A DNA stretch of 64,000 nucleotides, from contig JAAALK010000287.1 in NCBI GenBank assembly GCA_019279435.1, positions 82,649,886 through 82,713,885 of the forward strand, read 5' to 3'. The number at the start of each line of letters is the position of its first letter. The first letter of the stretch is position 1. The position numbers and the translations under genes are program-made. This DNA is from Zizania palustris. Its lineage: Eukaryota > Streptophyta > Magnoliopsida > Poales > Poaceae. The notes below the pieces were generated by a model, which saw only the letters and a program-made list of their open reading frames with translations, was not told the origin of the DNA and ran no database searches. This document shows, in pieces, positions 33,199-45,727 of this stretch.

Positions 33199-34518
33199 GA
33201 TATTTTGCGTCAGTTTTCTTTCTTCTTTACTCTTTTCTTGAGTCCTTCTGTGTGTGTTCATATCTTGCATATTCACATATCACACTGTTGAGCTTGCTTC
33301 TGTTATATGATTGAACTGCTTTACTTATTCTAGCTGGTACATGCTTTTGATTACTTGTCGATGATCATGCTTTGCTTCAGTTCAAATGATATGCTGATAT
33401 TTGTCATATGCATGGCTTTTATGCTTTAAAATTAAAAAATGATCACCATTGCTTCTGGTAACTAGCATGCGTAGGCTGAATGTTCTTGCTATCTGTTACA
33501 TGCCTTGTAGCTAGTTTCTGACTTTGATGCAAATATGCAACTTGGACATCTGTATGCTTTAAACATGGAAATGTGCTATAAAAATGATGAAAATTCGAGA
33601 ACAATGAAAATTCCATGCCTTTTTGTGCATAACTTGAAAAGATCCAGGTGGGTTTGCTTTGTCGCATTTCATTTGTTCTGGACTGCATACCATAGCACTT
33701 TGGTATGAACTAGGACAGTGTAGTGTATGCCAAGACCAAATGTCTTAAGCTTCTGATGGTCCAGATCTGGCCTAGGCTTGACTTGGTCGGTCAGCATAAG
33801 GTTTGACATGCAAATAACCCCTGGCAAAAATGAAAAAGGAAAAATAAAAAGCTTGAAATGATAACAAGTTTGCTGAAGCACTTTGGTTCTGAACAAAGCT
33901 TATCTTGGTAGATATCAGTTAGCTTTTGCATCTCATGTTTTACCTTGCTTGTTTTTACTGGAAAATGTGGTGATGCTTTTGCTTGCAAAAACTGAAAAAT
34001 GCGTGCAAATGACTTTCTTTAGATATCATCTGTTGCACTGATCATGCCATGTATCGTTACAATATGTCTTTTGCCGTATTTGTTAGATGTTGTAATTGCA
34101 GTCAATCATATCTGAGAAGCATGCTTTCTACACTCCTTCTGCACTCCAGTTGAAATCACTGCATATTTTGAGGGGGAGTTGCATTTCAAGGGGAGTCTGT
34201 GTCTTTATTGAGTGTTTGATGAGTTGACTTGTCAACAAGGGGGAGAAAATTTGGGATCAGAGTTTAAGGGGGAGTTTTTACTCTGTTGATATCCTTGTTG
34301 TTCTGAAATCGCACTCATTTTGAGCTTTTACGTTTTGGTTAACCATAATGACCGCTTCTTGCTTTTGTTCGGCTTTTGGTCATTAGGGTTAAACTTTTTA
34401 CCTTATTTTTCTTCTTCTTTGTTTTCTTGTGTTTTGTTTTCGTGTTTCCACATTTGTTCGCAGGTGCTGAAGAGCTGAAGAAGAGGAGTGTTGACAATGC
34501 ACTCATCAATGGGGAGAT
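33199..34518 (+). other. Element D 3' spacer with repeated polypurine motifs; no env-like ORF
   Basis: 1.3 kb without a coding frame; the env-like gene of some Sireviruses is absent. Purine-rich tracts AGGGGGAG (34171), AAGGGGAG (34188), AAGGGGGAGAAAAT (34237) and AAGGGGGAG (34266) precede the tract next to the LTR (ATCAATGGGGAGAT, ending 34518). A hairpin GTTGACTTGTCAAC (34223-34236) abuts one of them. Multiple polypurine motifs here are a known Sirevirus trait. Confidence 0.7.
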
Positions 34519-36494
34519 TGAAGAGCCATGCTGAATAGCGTGGGCCTCATGGCTCCAGAAGTGATGAGTCATTGTCAACGATAGTCAAAGAGGACAGAAG
34601 AAGAAGAGATCTGCTGTTTCATGGGCCGCGTGTGACTCAGGTACACGGGCAGCAAGCGACTGTCGGGCAGAGGAGGCTGCGAAGTCGGGCTGGTCCAATC
34701 CGGGTACATGGGCCAAAAGCAGTAGAAGACCCACTGGGCTGTTGACCAGGACTGACTCAGGTACACGGGCGGTGAGCGATTGCCGGGCTGAGAGAGCTGC
34801 GGAGTCGGGCCGGCCCAATCCGGGTACCTGGTGCAAAGCCGGTGGAGGCTTTGTCAGTTTCGGCACAAAACTGACAACCGTCGATCTTGTATCCGACTAT
34901 CCAGAAGAGAAGCCGTAGTCGCTACGAAAGCTGAGCTTCCGGATAAGTCATCTGTAACTCTAGGCCCACAGTCAGTCAGTCGTGTCTGTAAAAATACCTA
35001 AGGGCAGTAGAGTCTTTTCCTTTATTCTTGCGTCTGTAAAAACCCTAAGGGGCTGGTAGAATATTCCTAGTGTTGGGCAGCCTATAAATAGGGCCCCAAT
35101 CCCTAAGGTTTGGACTACCCTTCTAGAAATCACTTTTTGAATCATTCATTGGGTCATCTCTTTGTTTCATGTGCTTGTCTCTCTCTGCTGTGTGCGCCGC
35201 CAGGCTAATAGCTGCAGTTCCTCTATGTTTGTCTCTGTTTTGTTGGATGTTTTTATTCCTTATGCCTTGTGATGTTTCTCATTTAATGGATCTGCAGCAT
35301 TTAATTCATTCTCACTGAATTTATTCTCGGTTGTGAAGGCTTCGGATGGCTACTGTTGCTTGTGTTCTACACGCAAGTAGTACTAGTTCTTGCAGTTGCA
35401 AGTAGTACTACTACACTCTAGCTACAGTACTCACTGCCAGCTTTTTACCTTCTATTGTGCAGCTTTTTGATCGAAGTTGGCAGGCTCTAGCAACTTTTCT
35501 GGCTGTTTTCTGGCGAAGCCCCCTCTCTGTTCGAAGCCCCTCAGCTCCGTGAGGCAGGCTTCGATCTAACACCTTCGAAGGCTTCGTTCAAACTTCGAAC
35601 CTTGTTTTGTGTCCTGTGTTGCTAGCTTCGAAGTATTTTCTGAACGGACAGCATCGCATACTTCGAGCGACGTTGCGAAGGTACTCTGGCCCTAGCTGTT
35701 CGAAGTCCATACTTCGTTAGGTTTCGAAGTTGGCTTCGAAGCTTGTCATTCTTCTAGGCATCGCACTGTTTTCTTTGTGGCGTGTCAGCCTTCGCTTCTC
35801 TTTTCGAAGCTTTCTCTTTTCGAAGGTAGAGTGTAGGCTTCGAGTTTGGTCTCTCTGTCGTGTGACAGGCTTCGCTTCTGTGATCGGAGGTTGTTCGTCT
35901 GTTTGTTGAGTTCGAAGTTCTGTGTTCGAAGGTTTGACTTCGAAGCTGTCGGTTCGAAGCTGTGTCTAAGTTTGTCTTCGAAGTACACACTTCGAAGCAG
36001 GCTCCGACGTTTGTCATACTTCGCTTCGAAGCATACTTCGCTTCTTGCCACTTCGAACTAGACTAGACCCAAACACCTTCGGCATCTTCGACATGCTTCG
36101 CAACTGTCCTCCGAAGCAGGCTTCGACCAGCGAAGCAGTCTTCGACAAACATCTCCGAAGCAGACCTTGACGGGCGAAGCAGGCTTCGCCAAGTTCCGAA
36201 CAGGAGACAAATTTGGACAGTAACTTCTCATTTCACCTTACATATATTTAGATCATTTCATTGGGAAGTTTAGGCCTGTTACACAGTGTTCATCTGCCTA
36301 GTTGCACTTCTTTAATAGTTCTCTGTTTGACATCAGTTGCTTCTAGGTTAGATACTCTTAGACTTAGGCCTTCTGTTTATTTTCTGCTGCTTAGTCTTTT
36401 GAGGTGCGTTGGGTATTGGGAACAGGCCATTGATTCGAAAGAATTTTTAAGGCGCCCATTCACCCCCCCTCTGGTCGCTACTTTCGGTCCTACA
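34519..36494 (+). repeat. 3' LTR of element D (1976 bp)
   Basis: Starts TGAAGAGCCATGCTGAATAG, ends GGTCCTACA, followed by TSD CCCGG. Longer than the 5' LTR by 13 bp net, mainly because of a 14-bp local duplication containing GGTTCGAAGCTGT near 35950. Confidence 0.93.
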
Positions 36495-37998
36495 CCCGGG
36501 TGCGACCAACCAATGCCCTATCTTGCACCCGGAACCCACCATACTTATAACATAGCCAACTCCAACATAGTCCAGAGACGAGAATAATGGGGACATACAT
36601 ATAGTAGAATCCATCTATCTACGACTCATTCTTTTTATCCTATAGCAGTTGTGTCGGTACATTGGACACTAGATAATATAATATTGTAGAGTGACAAGGA
36701 GTTTATGCTCAATAAGCATGGCTTTGGTTTGCACACAAGGACGGGGAAATAAATATAGTGTAGGGCTTGATATTTGACTAATGCAATATTATCCTATGAG
36801 TTATAGCGATAATTTATTAAAACATGGGCTCAATGATGATCAAAATAGGGGTTGTGACTTGCCTTGATCAGCAAATGGTGATGAAGGAACCTCGGGGTAA
36901 AACTCCGGCTCCTCGACGAACTCGTAGTCTTCTCGAAACGGAAAAAGTAAACATACATTTAATAAACAAACCAAATACCACAAAACAATAAGCATACAAG
37001 TATTAGGGGTTTTAATATGTGAAATAAAGCTTTATTATTCTGAAGTTATGTTGAAAAATATTAAAGATTAGATTTTAAGGTTTTTCCCAATTTATTTTAT
37101 GAATTAACAATTTTATCCCTAAGGGGTTTTTACTTGTTTAATTAATAATAATATTTTGGGTAACAGGGACATACTGTTTTTATGGCATTAATGTGTAGAG
37201 ATTAAAATGCTGAATTTAACAAAATTTGAATGGTGAAATTTGGAGTTAAAATGAGCAAGTTCTGAATTTTCAAAGTTTAAATCAATTTCTGAATTTTATT
37301 TTAAACAGAAAATGGGCTCTGGTCCATGGTGAGCCAGGCCCACGGTGAACCTCTGTACTGTGCGTGTGGACCCAATCAACCAGAGCCTTCAGATCTGGAT
37401 CCAGCGGCCAGGCGCAAGGCGGGAGGGGTTAAGTGGCATCGGACGGTCGAGATCGCTCGATACCCCTTTGGGTTTGATCGACGACCCAGATTAAATCCCA
37501 AAGGGATTTAATCCGTGCGCTTCGATCGTGATCGTGCGGCCAGAAATCAATCCGGCATGGCACGCGGCGCCGAGGGTATTTTGCCCTTCTTCATCAACTC
37601 CGGCGACACTACGGCGAGCTATTCCGGCGACAGCGAGGGCCTAAAGGCTTAGCTGCTGGCTGAAATGAAACTAGGGGAGTGTGAGGAACACGACGGTACC
37701 GGAGATGGCGACGATGGGGCAGTGGCAGCGGTCAGCGACGAGGGTAGATGGCGGAGCTCTTCGAATTCTCGACGGCGACGATGATCCGGCGGTCTTCTTG
37801 GCCAACGGAGGCATGGCCGAGGACGGGCGGGCTCCGGCGGTCACGAAGGTGGCGGCGGCGTGGATGGAGGATGCCCGAGGCGGCGGTGAATGGTGGCTAG
37901 AGGAGGAGCAGGGGGGAACTTGAAAACGGAGCAGGGCGCTCTGGTTTCGCTGTATCACGGCTACGGTGGTGTGGGCGGAGTGCGGCGAGCCGAGGGGT

Positions 37999-38006
37999 AT
38001 TTATAG
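37999..38006 (-). promoter_or_regulatory. TATA box of solo LTR C
   Basis: The minus strand reads CCCTATAAATACCCCTCGG. The equivalent position in B (16625-16634) and G (44961-44970) reads CCTATTTAAG, a weaker TATA variant. Confidence 0.6.
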
Positions 38007-38761
38007 GGGGTTTGCCTGCGTCTAAACGGAAAGAAACCGAGGGGTTTCCTTCCCTCTCCGGTGAGGGTTTCCAAACTCTCGTATAGGCTTCCATAATCAC
38101 GAAACCACGTCGTCTTTAGATGGAATGGGGTCGCCGGTGATCGGGGGAAACGAATCCAGGGTCGGATCGACGAATTAGGGCGGCCGGCGGCGATAAATCG
38201 GCAGGAGATAGCCGGGAAAGGAAAGGGGAGGGGGAATTCCATTGGAGACGATGGATCCGACAGGTGGCCCCTACCTGTCGGCGGGTGAACGAAAAAGGAA
38301 GGGCCGACAGGCGGGCCCCGGTGACCAGAGAGATGGAGGCGGGCGCGAGTGGCTGACACGTGGGGCCGAGGCGGGGCGCGGCAGGAGAGAGCGGAGGAGA
38401 GCGGCGCCGACAACTAGGTCCCACTTGTCAGCGACGCAAAGCTTGGACTGGGCTAGGCTCGAGGACTTTGAGGGTTGAGGCCCATTAAGATTTAAAATGA
38501 TTTTATGAATTAAAATACATCCAGTAATTCATTTATTTGTTTAGAGGTTGAACCGCTGTTGATAAAAATTTGTAAAAATTCCTAAAATTATATCTTGGCC
38601 TCTAGATTCTACCATAAAATTTCCATGTTGAAATTTTGAATATTTCTCCCTGTTTGGCTTTAGTAGGGCTCTTTTAAGGTTTTCTTTAATAAATAATTCC
38701 TCAAATTCCCTGAAAAATATATTTCCTTTATTTTATTTGTTTTAAATTTTGGGATGTTATA

Positions 38762-39775
38762 GTATGAGTACGAAAGTACTCAACAAGCCACCGAGAATGC
38801 AATAATAATGTGGGATAACGACAAGGGAATGATACTGGCTTAAAGTACGGAAAAGTACATTTTTAGTTGTAGCATTTAGTGTTGTCAAATTTAATTGTAC
38901 ATAATAATAAACATGAACAATGTAACATCATCTAACTCGAGGAGTAAGTTTTCCCTCCTCGCTCAATAGTCCTTACATGTCAAATCATCATGCAACATTC
39001 ATAGATATAAACTAACTGCGAGTAGTCACACAACCCGCCCTTGACCGTGGGCTCGGCTTTTCGAAAAGATTTAAACTCTGATCAGAGGTGTACCACTGTA
39101 CCCAGAAGGCACGCACTCATCCCACACACCAAAGTGTAACGAGATGACCCATACCACGGGAACTCGTGCCAAAACCTCAGCATGAGATGCTCCAAGCCGA
39201 TATCACCCGCTCTAGGTTTCGCCGGCGCGCTCAGCCACTCCGGGCTAATGTCACACCCCCTTTTGCACCACGTCGGTTCAAGCCACCCGCAGGTGCTTCT
39301 TGACCCATCTCCAAGTGGTGCCTCGAGTTGGTACACTCCATACCTTAGTTAAGACTTACCCACTAGACTTGTGGTTAGTACGGAAATGTATTCCAACGGA
39401 TCCCGCGGACCGGTCCTTATAGTGCCTCGGGTGCTACCGACCAATGCTCTAGCTTGCACCTGGAACCAACCATGCTTACACACTTAACCAAAACTCTATC
39501 ACCAACATAATTCCAGGGATGAGAATAACGGGTATCATATAATGGAACCCAAACCTCTACGACTCATTTTTAACCTATAGCAGTCGTGCCAATACATTGG
39601 ACACTATCTAATAGTACTAATAATATGGTGACAAGGAGTTTAGGCTCAATAGCATGGCTTGGGTTTGCACTTCAAGGTCGGGGATCTAAATAAATATAAT
39701 GTAGGGCTTTCAACTTGACTAATGCATGTATAACCTATGTGTTTTAGCGATAGTTTAAGAAACTAGGTTCAATAT
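38762..39775 (-). repeat. 5' LTR of B, piece 2
   Basis: Resumes after C as GTATGAGTACGAAAGTACTC, matching 14425-15430 of the 3' LTR, and ends with AATAT (39771-39775), the left duplication of element E. Confidence 0.9.
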
Positions 39776-40785
39776 TGTTGGGACAATTGCGTTAGTTCCA
39801 GCAGGTTTTTCTGTGATGGAGCATGATGTGGAGAATGAACCTCGATGGGTTCTCACAGGGAGAGATAGGGTTTATACTGGTTCGGGCCTCCCCTGGGGGA
39901 TAATAACCCTACGTCCAGTTTGTAGTGGATTTGGCATGGTGTGCCTTGTTGTGAAGAGAATAAACCCAGGGTCTCATGGTCCCCTAGAGCGTCTCCCCTG
40001 CTACAAGGGCTTGGTCCTGCTTTTATAGGCACGCAGGCCTTAAGGAAAAGACCCGGATACCCCCTACAAGCCCCCAGACTTATAGGGGTAGACAGGGAAA
40101 GGGAGCCAACTACTGTACGCGGGTACCAGACAGCTTTTACAGCTTTACAGACGTGTCAGGCTGCGCCAGACTTTGACCAGCTAAACGACATACCAGGGGC
40201 GGAGGGGCCCTCGGTATGGACTGTACTTAGATATTCTTGAGCCTCGAACAAGGGTCGGAGCTCTGTGGCAGAGGCTGCGGAGGGGGCTTCGAAGTGCACC
40301 CGAAGGGGGGGCTTCGAAGCGCTGCTCCAGAGGGCGGCCTCCGGACTTGGCTCCGGAGGGCGGTCTCCGGACTTGACTCCGGAGGGTGGCCTCCGAACTG
40401 GACTCCAGAGGGTGGCCTCCGAACTGGACTCCGGAGGGTGGCCTCTGAACTGGACTCCGAAGGGTGGCCTCCGAACTGGACTCCGGAGGGTGGCCTCCGG
40501 ATTTGGCTCTGGAGGGTGGCCTCCGAACTGGACTCCGGAGGGTGGCCACCGGATTTGGCTCCGGAGGGCGGCCTTCGGCGTCTTTCGCTAGGGGCCGAAT
40601 CGGGGGCTTCGAGCCGGACCTCCTGGTTTGAGGGCTTCGAAGCTACAGGCCCGAAAGGCACCTTGGGACCTGGGAACAACACTTAGATAGAAAAACAGGC
40701 TCCGACAGTGCTAGGCCCTAGGCCGAAGGCTGTCGGAGGCTGACGTCATTTGGCCCCTATTTAAGGGAAATATATTCCCCCAACA
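39776..40785 (-). repeat. 3' LTR of element E
   Basis: TGTTGGGACAATTGCGTTAG at the left, ATATATTCCCCCAACA at the right. TATA box on the minus strand at 40021-40028 (CTATAAAA). The array of 26-bp repeats lies upstream of that TATA in the U3 direction. Confidence 0.93.
40333..40566. repeat. 26-bp tandem repeats, nine units, in the E 3' LTR
   Basis: Unit form GGTGGCCTCCGAACTGGACT CCGGAG; nine units plus a partial one starting at 40567. Variants alternate GAACTGGACT with GGACTTGGCT or GGATTTGGCT. The ORFs of 108-151 aa over this block on both strands are products of the repeat. Confidence 0.9.
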
Positions 40786-41070
40786 GTAGCCCCTCGCGTG
40801 TAGGCCTTCGGGACGAAGGGGTGCACGCGCCTTTAAGACAAATGACCAGAAAATATAACCTCAGAGAAGACATACCTTTGGAGCCTGGACCAAAGGTGAC
40901 CTCGATACCCGGGGGTAATAAATGCTCGTGCTAGAGCGGCCTCGGGGAGCCCGAACGGCTCCGCAACGGTCAAAAAAGTTACCGTTACCTTGCTTGGGCT
41001 CGATTCGCTTTCGCCGGAGGCCCATCTGGCGGTGGGCTCGGCCCATGACGGTTGGAATTCTTACCGCGCC
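40786..41070 (+). other. E internal start: polypurine tract (minus) and promoter region of the opposite-strand gene
   Basis: Next to the LTR the minus strand reads CGCGAGGGGCTAC, a plausible polypurine tract. The rest is a GC-rich non-coding stretch leading to the TATA box at 41071. No ORF with support. Element F has the equivalent GTAGCCCCTTG start at 61722. Confidence 0.5.
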
Positions 41071-41078
41071 TATAAATA
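41071..41078 (+). promoter_or_regulatory. TATA box for the opposite-strand gene of E
   Basis: TATAAATA in the context CGCGCCTATAAATAGGGAC, 165 bp upstream of the gene ATG, followed by a pyrimidine-rich 5' UTR. Element F has TATAAAG at 62116, 104 bp before its ATG, so the arrangement is conserved. Confidence 0.65.
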
Positions 41079-41235
41079 GGGACTTACCGCGTGCAGCTCC
41101 GGCACACTTTCATTCGCTTCTTTCTCACCGCCTTACCACCTTCGCTCTCCTCTTCCTCCTAGCTTCGCAGAGCGACCTTCGCTAGCTTCTAGCCCTTCGC
41201 CATCCTTTAGTCCTTCGAGCCGAAGTCTGATCAGA

Positions 41236-42303
41236 ATGCTGAAGAAGGCAGTGGCGAAGCCCCTGGTTTTGGGCTCGAGCTCGGGCTCCGCCCAAGTGCA
41301 GGCGGCGGCAGCAGCGGCCGCGGCAGCGAAGCCCGCAGTTAGGCGACTGGGGCCGAGGGACCTTCGGACGCCCTCCGACAGGTTCGAGCAGACCCTGGAG
41401 ATGAGGGATTCGATCTCTACGGAGGAGTCGGTCCGGAGAGCCTGCGAGGGGAAGATTGCAGCGAAAATCCAATTAAGGGTTCCAGAGAAGTCGGAGGCCG
41501 TACCGAAGCCTCGGGCCGACGAGGTGGTGGTGTTTGAAGCCTTCTTTGAGGCCGGCCTCGGACTGCCGGCAGTGGGGATGCTGAGCGAAGTCCTCAAGGC
41601 CTACAACCTCGAGCTCCCTCAGCTTTCGCCCAACGCAGTGGCGAGGCTAGCTATCTTTGAGTGGGCCATGAGGGCCGAAGGTTGCGAGGGCCGCGCGGAT
41701 GTCTTCGTTGCCCTTCACGACGCCAACTGCCAGCCGAAGCCCAGGGAGGGGACGGACCGCGTCAAGAGGGCGCTGGCCTTCGGCAGCGCCAACTTCCAGC
41801 TCCGGAAGGAGTTCCAGGACGCCTTCCCTGCGAGGGCTGTAAACAACAAGTGGTATTCGAGATGGGATCAAGAGTGGTTCTACGCCTCCGTCGGCGCGAA
41901 CTCTTCCCTTCGGAGTACCAACGCCCACATCCTGTACCGGCGCGAAGGGGTGGTGAAGACCAGCGAAGGCCTCCTTCAATCGAGGATCTCGCTGCTCCGA
42001 AGGGTGGCGGCGAAGATGAGCATGAGGGACCTCGCGGAGGAGTTCATCACCCTTCGGCTCAGCCCCCTCGCGCGCTCCTGGCCGGAGGGCCTCTTCCAGG
42101 CTTCGGGTCGAGTTGAACTCAGCGAGCTGGCCTTCGACCGTTTCTGTAAGGCTTCGCGCTCTTCTTGCTTTTAATGCTTCGAATACTTTGCTCCTAACTC
42201 AACCTTTTCGTGTAGCCGACCTCGACATGAGGACCCCGGAGGAGGCCATCGCGGCGGCGGACCGAGTCGTCGGGACTCCGACCCCCGAGGAGCAGAACCA
42301 GCG
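41236..42303 (+). pseudogene. Opposite-strand gene of E, 5' part (gypsy-type 'Transposase_28'-like domain)
   Basis: ATG at 41236. Exon 1 (41236-42145, about 303 codons) has an Ala-rich N-terminus, then the domain VVFEAFFEAGLGLPAVG, LELPQLSPNAVARLAIFEWA and a C-terminal MSMRDLAEEFITLRLSPL. It resembles the Pfam 'putative gypsy type transposon' family (Transposase_28), which despite its name has no shown transposase activity. A 70-nt intron with GT (42146) and TTCGTGTAG (to 42215) joins in frame to exon 2, which is cut by G after ...EEQNQ at 42303. The gene runs opposite to the retroelement RNA. The open frame before G is intact; the product is unknown in function, and the whole gene is interrupted only by the G insertion and one frameshift downstream. 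Confidence 0.8.
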
Positions 42304-45300
42304 TGTAGCGCCCCGATTTATCAAAATCGAGACATTATTAAATTTCCATAGAAAAACAATAATACAAGAGGTTCATCATGCGACAACGTACATACGATAA
42401 AATCCATGGTACGCAGACCATATTTATTACAACATTGTTTTAGTAAAAACAGTAATAAAGTAATTAAACAACGACATGACGAACGTCTTCTTCAGGATCT
42501 TTCTTCTCGACTGGGTTGCTACTCCAGACCGTCTTCAAGATAAGCATCCTCTGTGGGGTCCAACGGGTATGAGTACAAAAAGTACTCAACAAGCCACCGC
42601 AAATGCAAATAATAATGCAAGATAATAAACAAGGAAGGATAAAGGCTAACAATGCGGAATAAAGCAGTTGCAGTTATGGCATTTAGTGTAATCATATTTT
42701 TAATCATGCGGAAAGTAAATATGAACATCATCAACATCAACTAACTCGAGGAGTACGTTTTACCTCCTCGCACAACGGTCCTTACATGTCAATCCATCAT
42801 GCACATACATATTCAGAGTAAACTAACTGGGGGATGTCACGCAACCCGCCCTTGACCGTGGGCTCGGCTTTTCGAAAAGATTTAAGACTCTGATCAGAGA
42901 TGTACTACTGTACCCACAAGGCACGCACTCATCTCAACGAGATGACCCATTTCACGGGAACTCGTGCCAAAACCTCAATATGAGATGTTCCAAGCGATAA
43001 CCACTCGCTCTAGGTTTCGCCGGCGCGCCGGGCCGCATCCCGGCTAACGTCGCACCCCCTTTTGCGCCACATTGGTACAAGTCACCCGCAGGTGCAACTT
43101 GACCCATCTCCAAATGGTGGCCTCGGTTTGGAACAACCCATACCTTAGTTAGGACTTACCCACTAGACTTGTGGTTAGTACGTAAGTGTATTGCAACGGA
43201 TCCCTCAGACCGGTCCTTATAGTGCCCCGGGTGCGACTGACCAATGCCCTAGCTTGCACCCGGAACCCACCATGCATACACTCACAACCATGACTCATCA
43301 CCAACAGAATTTCCAAGGATAAGAAGCAACGGGGATCATATAATAGAACCATTTTGCTACGACTCATTTTTATCCTATAGCGGCCGTGCCAATACATTGG
43401 ACACTAGCTAATATCAATGATCATATGGCGACAAGGAGGTTAGGCGAGATGGCATGGCTTGGGTTGCACTTCAAGGTCGGGGGATCCTAAATAAATATAA
43501 TGTAAGGGTTCATTTGACTAATGCATATACGTAACCTATGTGTTTTAGCGATAATCAATCCAAACATGGGTTCAATATGCTCAAAAGTATTGTTTGGTGA
43601 CTTGCCTTGTTCAGCAAAGGGAGAGGGAGGGACTTCGGGAAAGTACTCCGGCTCCTCGGCGACGTCGTAGTCTTTTTAATATAAAGTAGAATAAAAAGAA
43701 CACAACATCCAATCAAACAGTATAACATTACATTATAAACACATAAGTTAAAGTTGGTTTGATTATAAATAAAATAAATTCAATGGTTAAAGTTCTGAAA
43801 TTTATTTCTCCATTAATTTAAAATGAATCTAAATGAATTATTGTCTTTCATAAAAGGATTTTTAAGTGTGTATAATACTACCTTAAGTTTTCTAATCAAT
43901 TTAATATAAATGATTCAGAGAAAACTCAGTGGTTCTAGAGTTTAAACAGAAAGGAATAATTATATAAATTTTCTGGAGTTTAAATATTTAAATTTGCATT
44001 TTAATCCTAAGGGCATTTGAATACTTATTTAAATAAACATGAAAATGTCAAAGTAAACCTACTGTTTTTATTGCATAAATATGTAGAGAATAATTTTATG
44101 AATTTTCTGAAATTAGAATGGTAATTTTTAGAGTTCAAATGCATTAGATATGAATTTTACAAGTTTAAAAGCATTTCTGGAATTTATTTTCAAAATTTTA
44201 AACCCCTCGGGTCCACGGTGAGCCAGGCCCACGGTGAACCCGCGCACTGTGCGCGTGCGCCGGTCGATATGGACCGTCGGATCCAGATCCGACGCGCGAG
44301 GGCGAGGCGGGACGCGTAAGTCGCGATGGACGGCTAGGATTAAAACGTTCGAACCGGTACCACGTGGACGCACGGGATTAAACGCGGGTTTTAAATACAG
44401 ATGGACGCACGAGATCACACCGTACCGCTTCACTCAGATCCGACGGCCAGGATTAAACCGAACAGATGATTTAACCCAAGCGTTGGATCTGGATCGCACG
44501 GCCAGGATTGAATCCGGCACAGTGCGTGTCGGGGGGTAAAGTACCCCTTCTTCCCCGACTCCGGTGATACGACGGCGAGCGATTCCGGCGAGGTCGAGGG
44601 CTATCTAGTCTAGCTAGGGCTAAAAACGGAAAGGGGGTACCGAGGGGAACAAAAGGGTACCGTTGCGGTGGTCCGGGGTCGACGGGGTGAGGCCGGCGAC
44701 GAGCGTAGGCGGTGGAGGCGTTCGGGTCCTTGGCGGCGACGGCGATCCGGCGGGGTTCGACGTCGGCGGAGGGGTGGCCGAGGTCGGGGTCGTCCTGGCG
44801 GTCACGATGGTGGCGGGGGCACGGGCGGGGACGGTCCGAGGCGACGGCGAGCGGTGGCCGGAGGTGTATCAGAGGGTGTGCGCTAAAAAGCGAAATGCGA
44901 GTGCTCTGTTCGTTCTCGAGGCGATTAAGCGTGGGGGTCGGACGCGGCTCAGGCTGGGGGCTTAAATAGGACGCCGGGGAGGGCTCGCATGCAAGGAAAC
45001 CGGCCGAGGGCCTTTACTCGCCGGCGATGGCTCGGCCATGCACGCGTAGCGGCGATCCCGTGGCATAAAGGCGTGTTTTAACGGGGGGAAACGGTCGGCG
45101 CGACGCGGGGGACCGAGTAATGGCGACGAATTAATGCGGGACGGGCCGGCGAGGCGGATCCGAGGGCGAGGTCGTCGGCCGGCGCGATTTGGGGGCGACG
45201 GCGGGAGGTTGAAGGCGAAGCTGACAGGCGGGGGCCACTGGCCAGTGAGCGCGAGCGAGCGAACGGGAAGGCTGACGGGTGGGGCCGCGGTGTCGGGTGC

Positions 45301-45691
45301 GCGCGCGAGGGGAAAGTTTCGGCGCCGACAGGTGGGACCGAGTTGTCAGCCAGAGGCGAGCGTGGTAACGGGCTGGGCCGGCCGGGAGAGAGAGAAGGGA
45401 GGGAGAGGAGCCCATTACTGTTCTAATACTTTTCTGAATAAAAATAATTCCAGAAAATAGATTAAAATATTAGGGCTACTTCCAAGGCTGGTAAAAATTT
45501 ATAAAAATTCTCAAAATTATATTTTGGTCTTAGGATCATATACAAAAAGTTTGACCTCCTGATTTGGTCATCTACTCTATGTTGTAGTTCAAAAGGGTAT
45601 AAAAGGGATTTAAAAGTATTTTATGAAATAATAATTCCCAGAAATTGAATTTAATAATATTTTTATTGTTTTGAAAATTTGGGGGGTTACA
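42304..45691 (-). repeat. 3' LTR of element G
   Basis: Plus-strand TGTAGCGCCCCGATTTATC to TTGGGGGGTTACA. The terminal GGGGGG has one substitution relative to the other LTR (GGGGTG). GC-rich ORFs in 44230-45460 occur identically in the other LTR and have no recognisable domain. Confidence 0.95.
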
Positions 45692-45712
45692 AACCTATCC
45701 CCCTTACAAGAA
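45692..45712 (-). other. Polypurine tract of element G
   Basis: The minus strand reads GTAAGGGGGATAGGTT immediately before the 3' LTR (TGTAACCCC), as expected for the plus-strand primer of reverse transcription. Confidence 0.65.
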
Positions 45713-45727
45713 TCTCGTCCTCGAGAT

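Larger units (their letters stand above)
25230..36494 (+). mobile_element. Element D: Sirevirus-like Ty1/copia retrotransposon, 11.3 kb
   Basis: Complete structure on the plus strand: TSD CCCGG (25225-25229 and 36495-36499), 5' LTR 25230-27192, primer site, long gag, pol, 1.3-kb spacer with polypurine motifs, and 3' LTR 34519-36494. The two LTRs differ by roughly 30 substitutions by hand count plus a 14-bp insertion in the 3' copy, so it is fairly young. The very long Gag with coiled coil and two zinc knuckles indicates the Sirevirus (SIRE/Maximus) lineage. Pol carries three stops and a frameshift, so this copy is not autonomous. Confidence 0.92.
24290..38761 (-). mobile_element. Solo LTR C (about 3.2 kb), split by D
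   Basis: Pieces 24290-25229 and 36500-38761 join to one LTR that starts TGTCACGCCCAGATTTAATA and ends GGGATGTTATA on the plus strand. Flanks are GTACG (24285-24289) and GTATG (38762-38766), a duplication with one C/T change. It belongs to the same broad LTR family as B and G (TGT..CGCCC...TGTTACA) but is clearly diverged. No internal region is present. Its terminal A of TGTTACA has TATA instead, another C-to-T-type change. Confidence 0.85.

Noticed and set aside
33199..34518. An env-like gene in D
   Set aside because: No frame over about 90 codons and no membrane or signal segment.
40227..40686. ORFs of about 150 aa on both strands
   Set aside because: Products of the 26-bp tandem repeat in the LTR, which keeps all frames open; not genes.
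44620..45460. GC-rich ORFs in G LTRs (also at 53640-54480)
   Set aside because: Present on both strands in LTR sequence, Arg/Gly/Pro low complexity, no start context or domain; chance.
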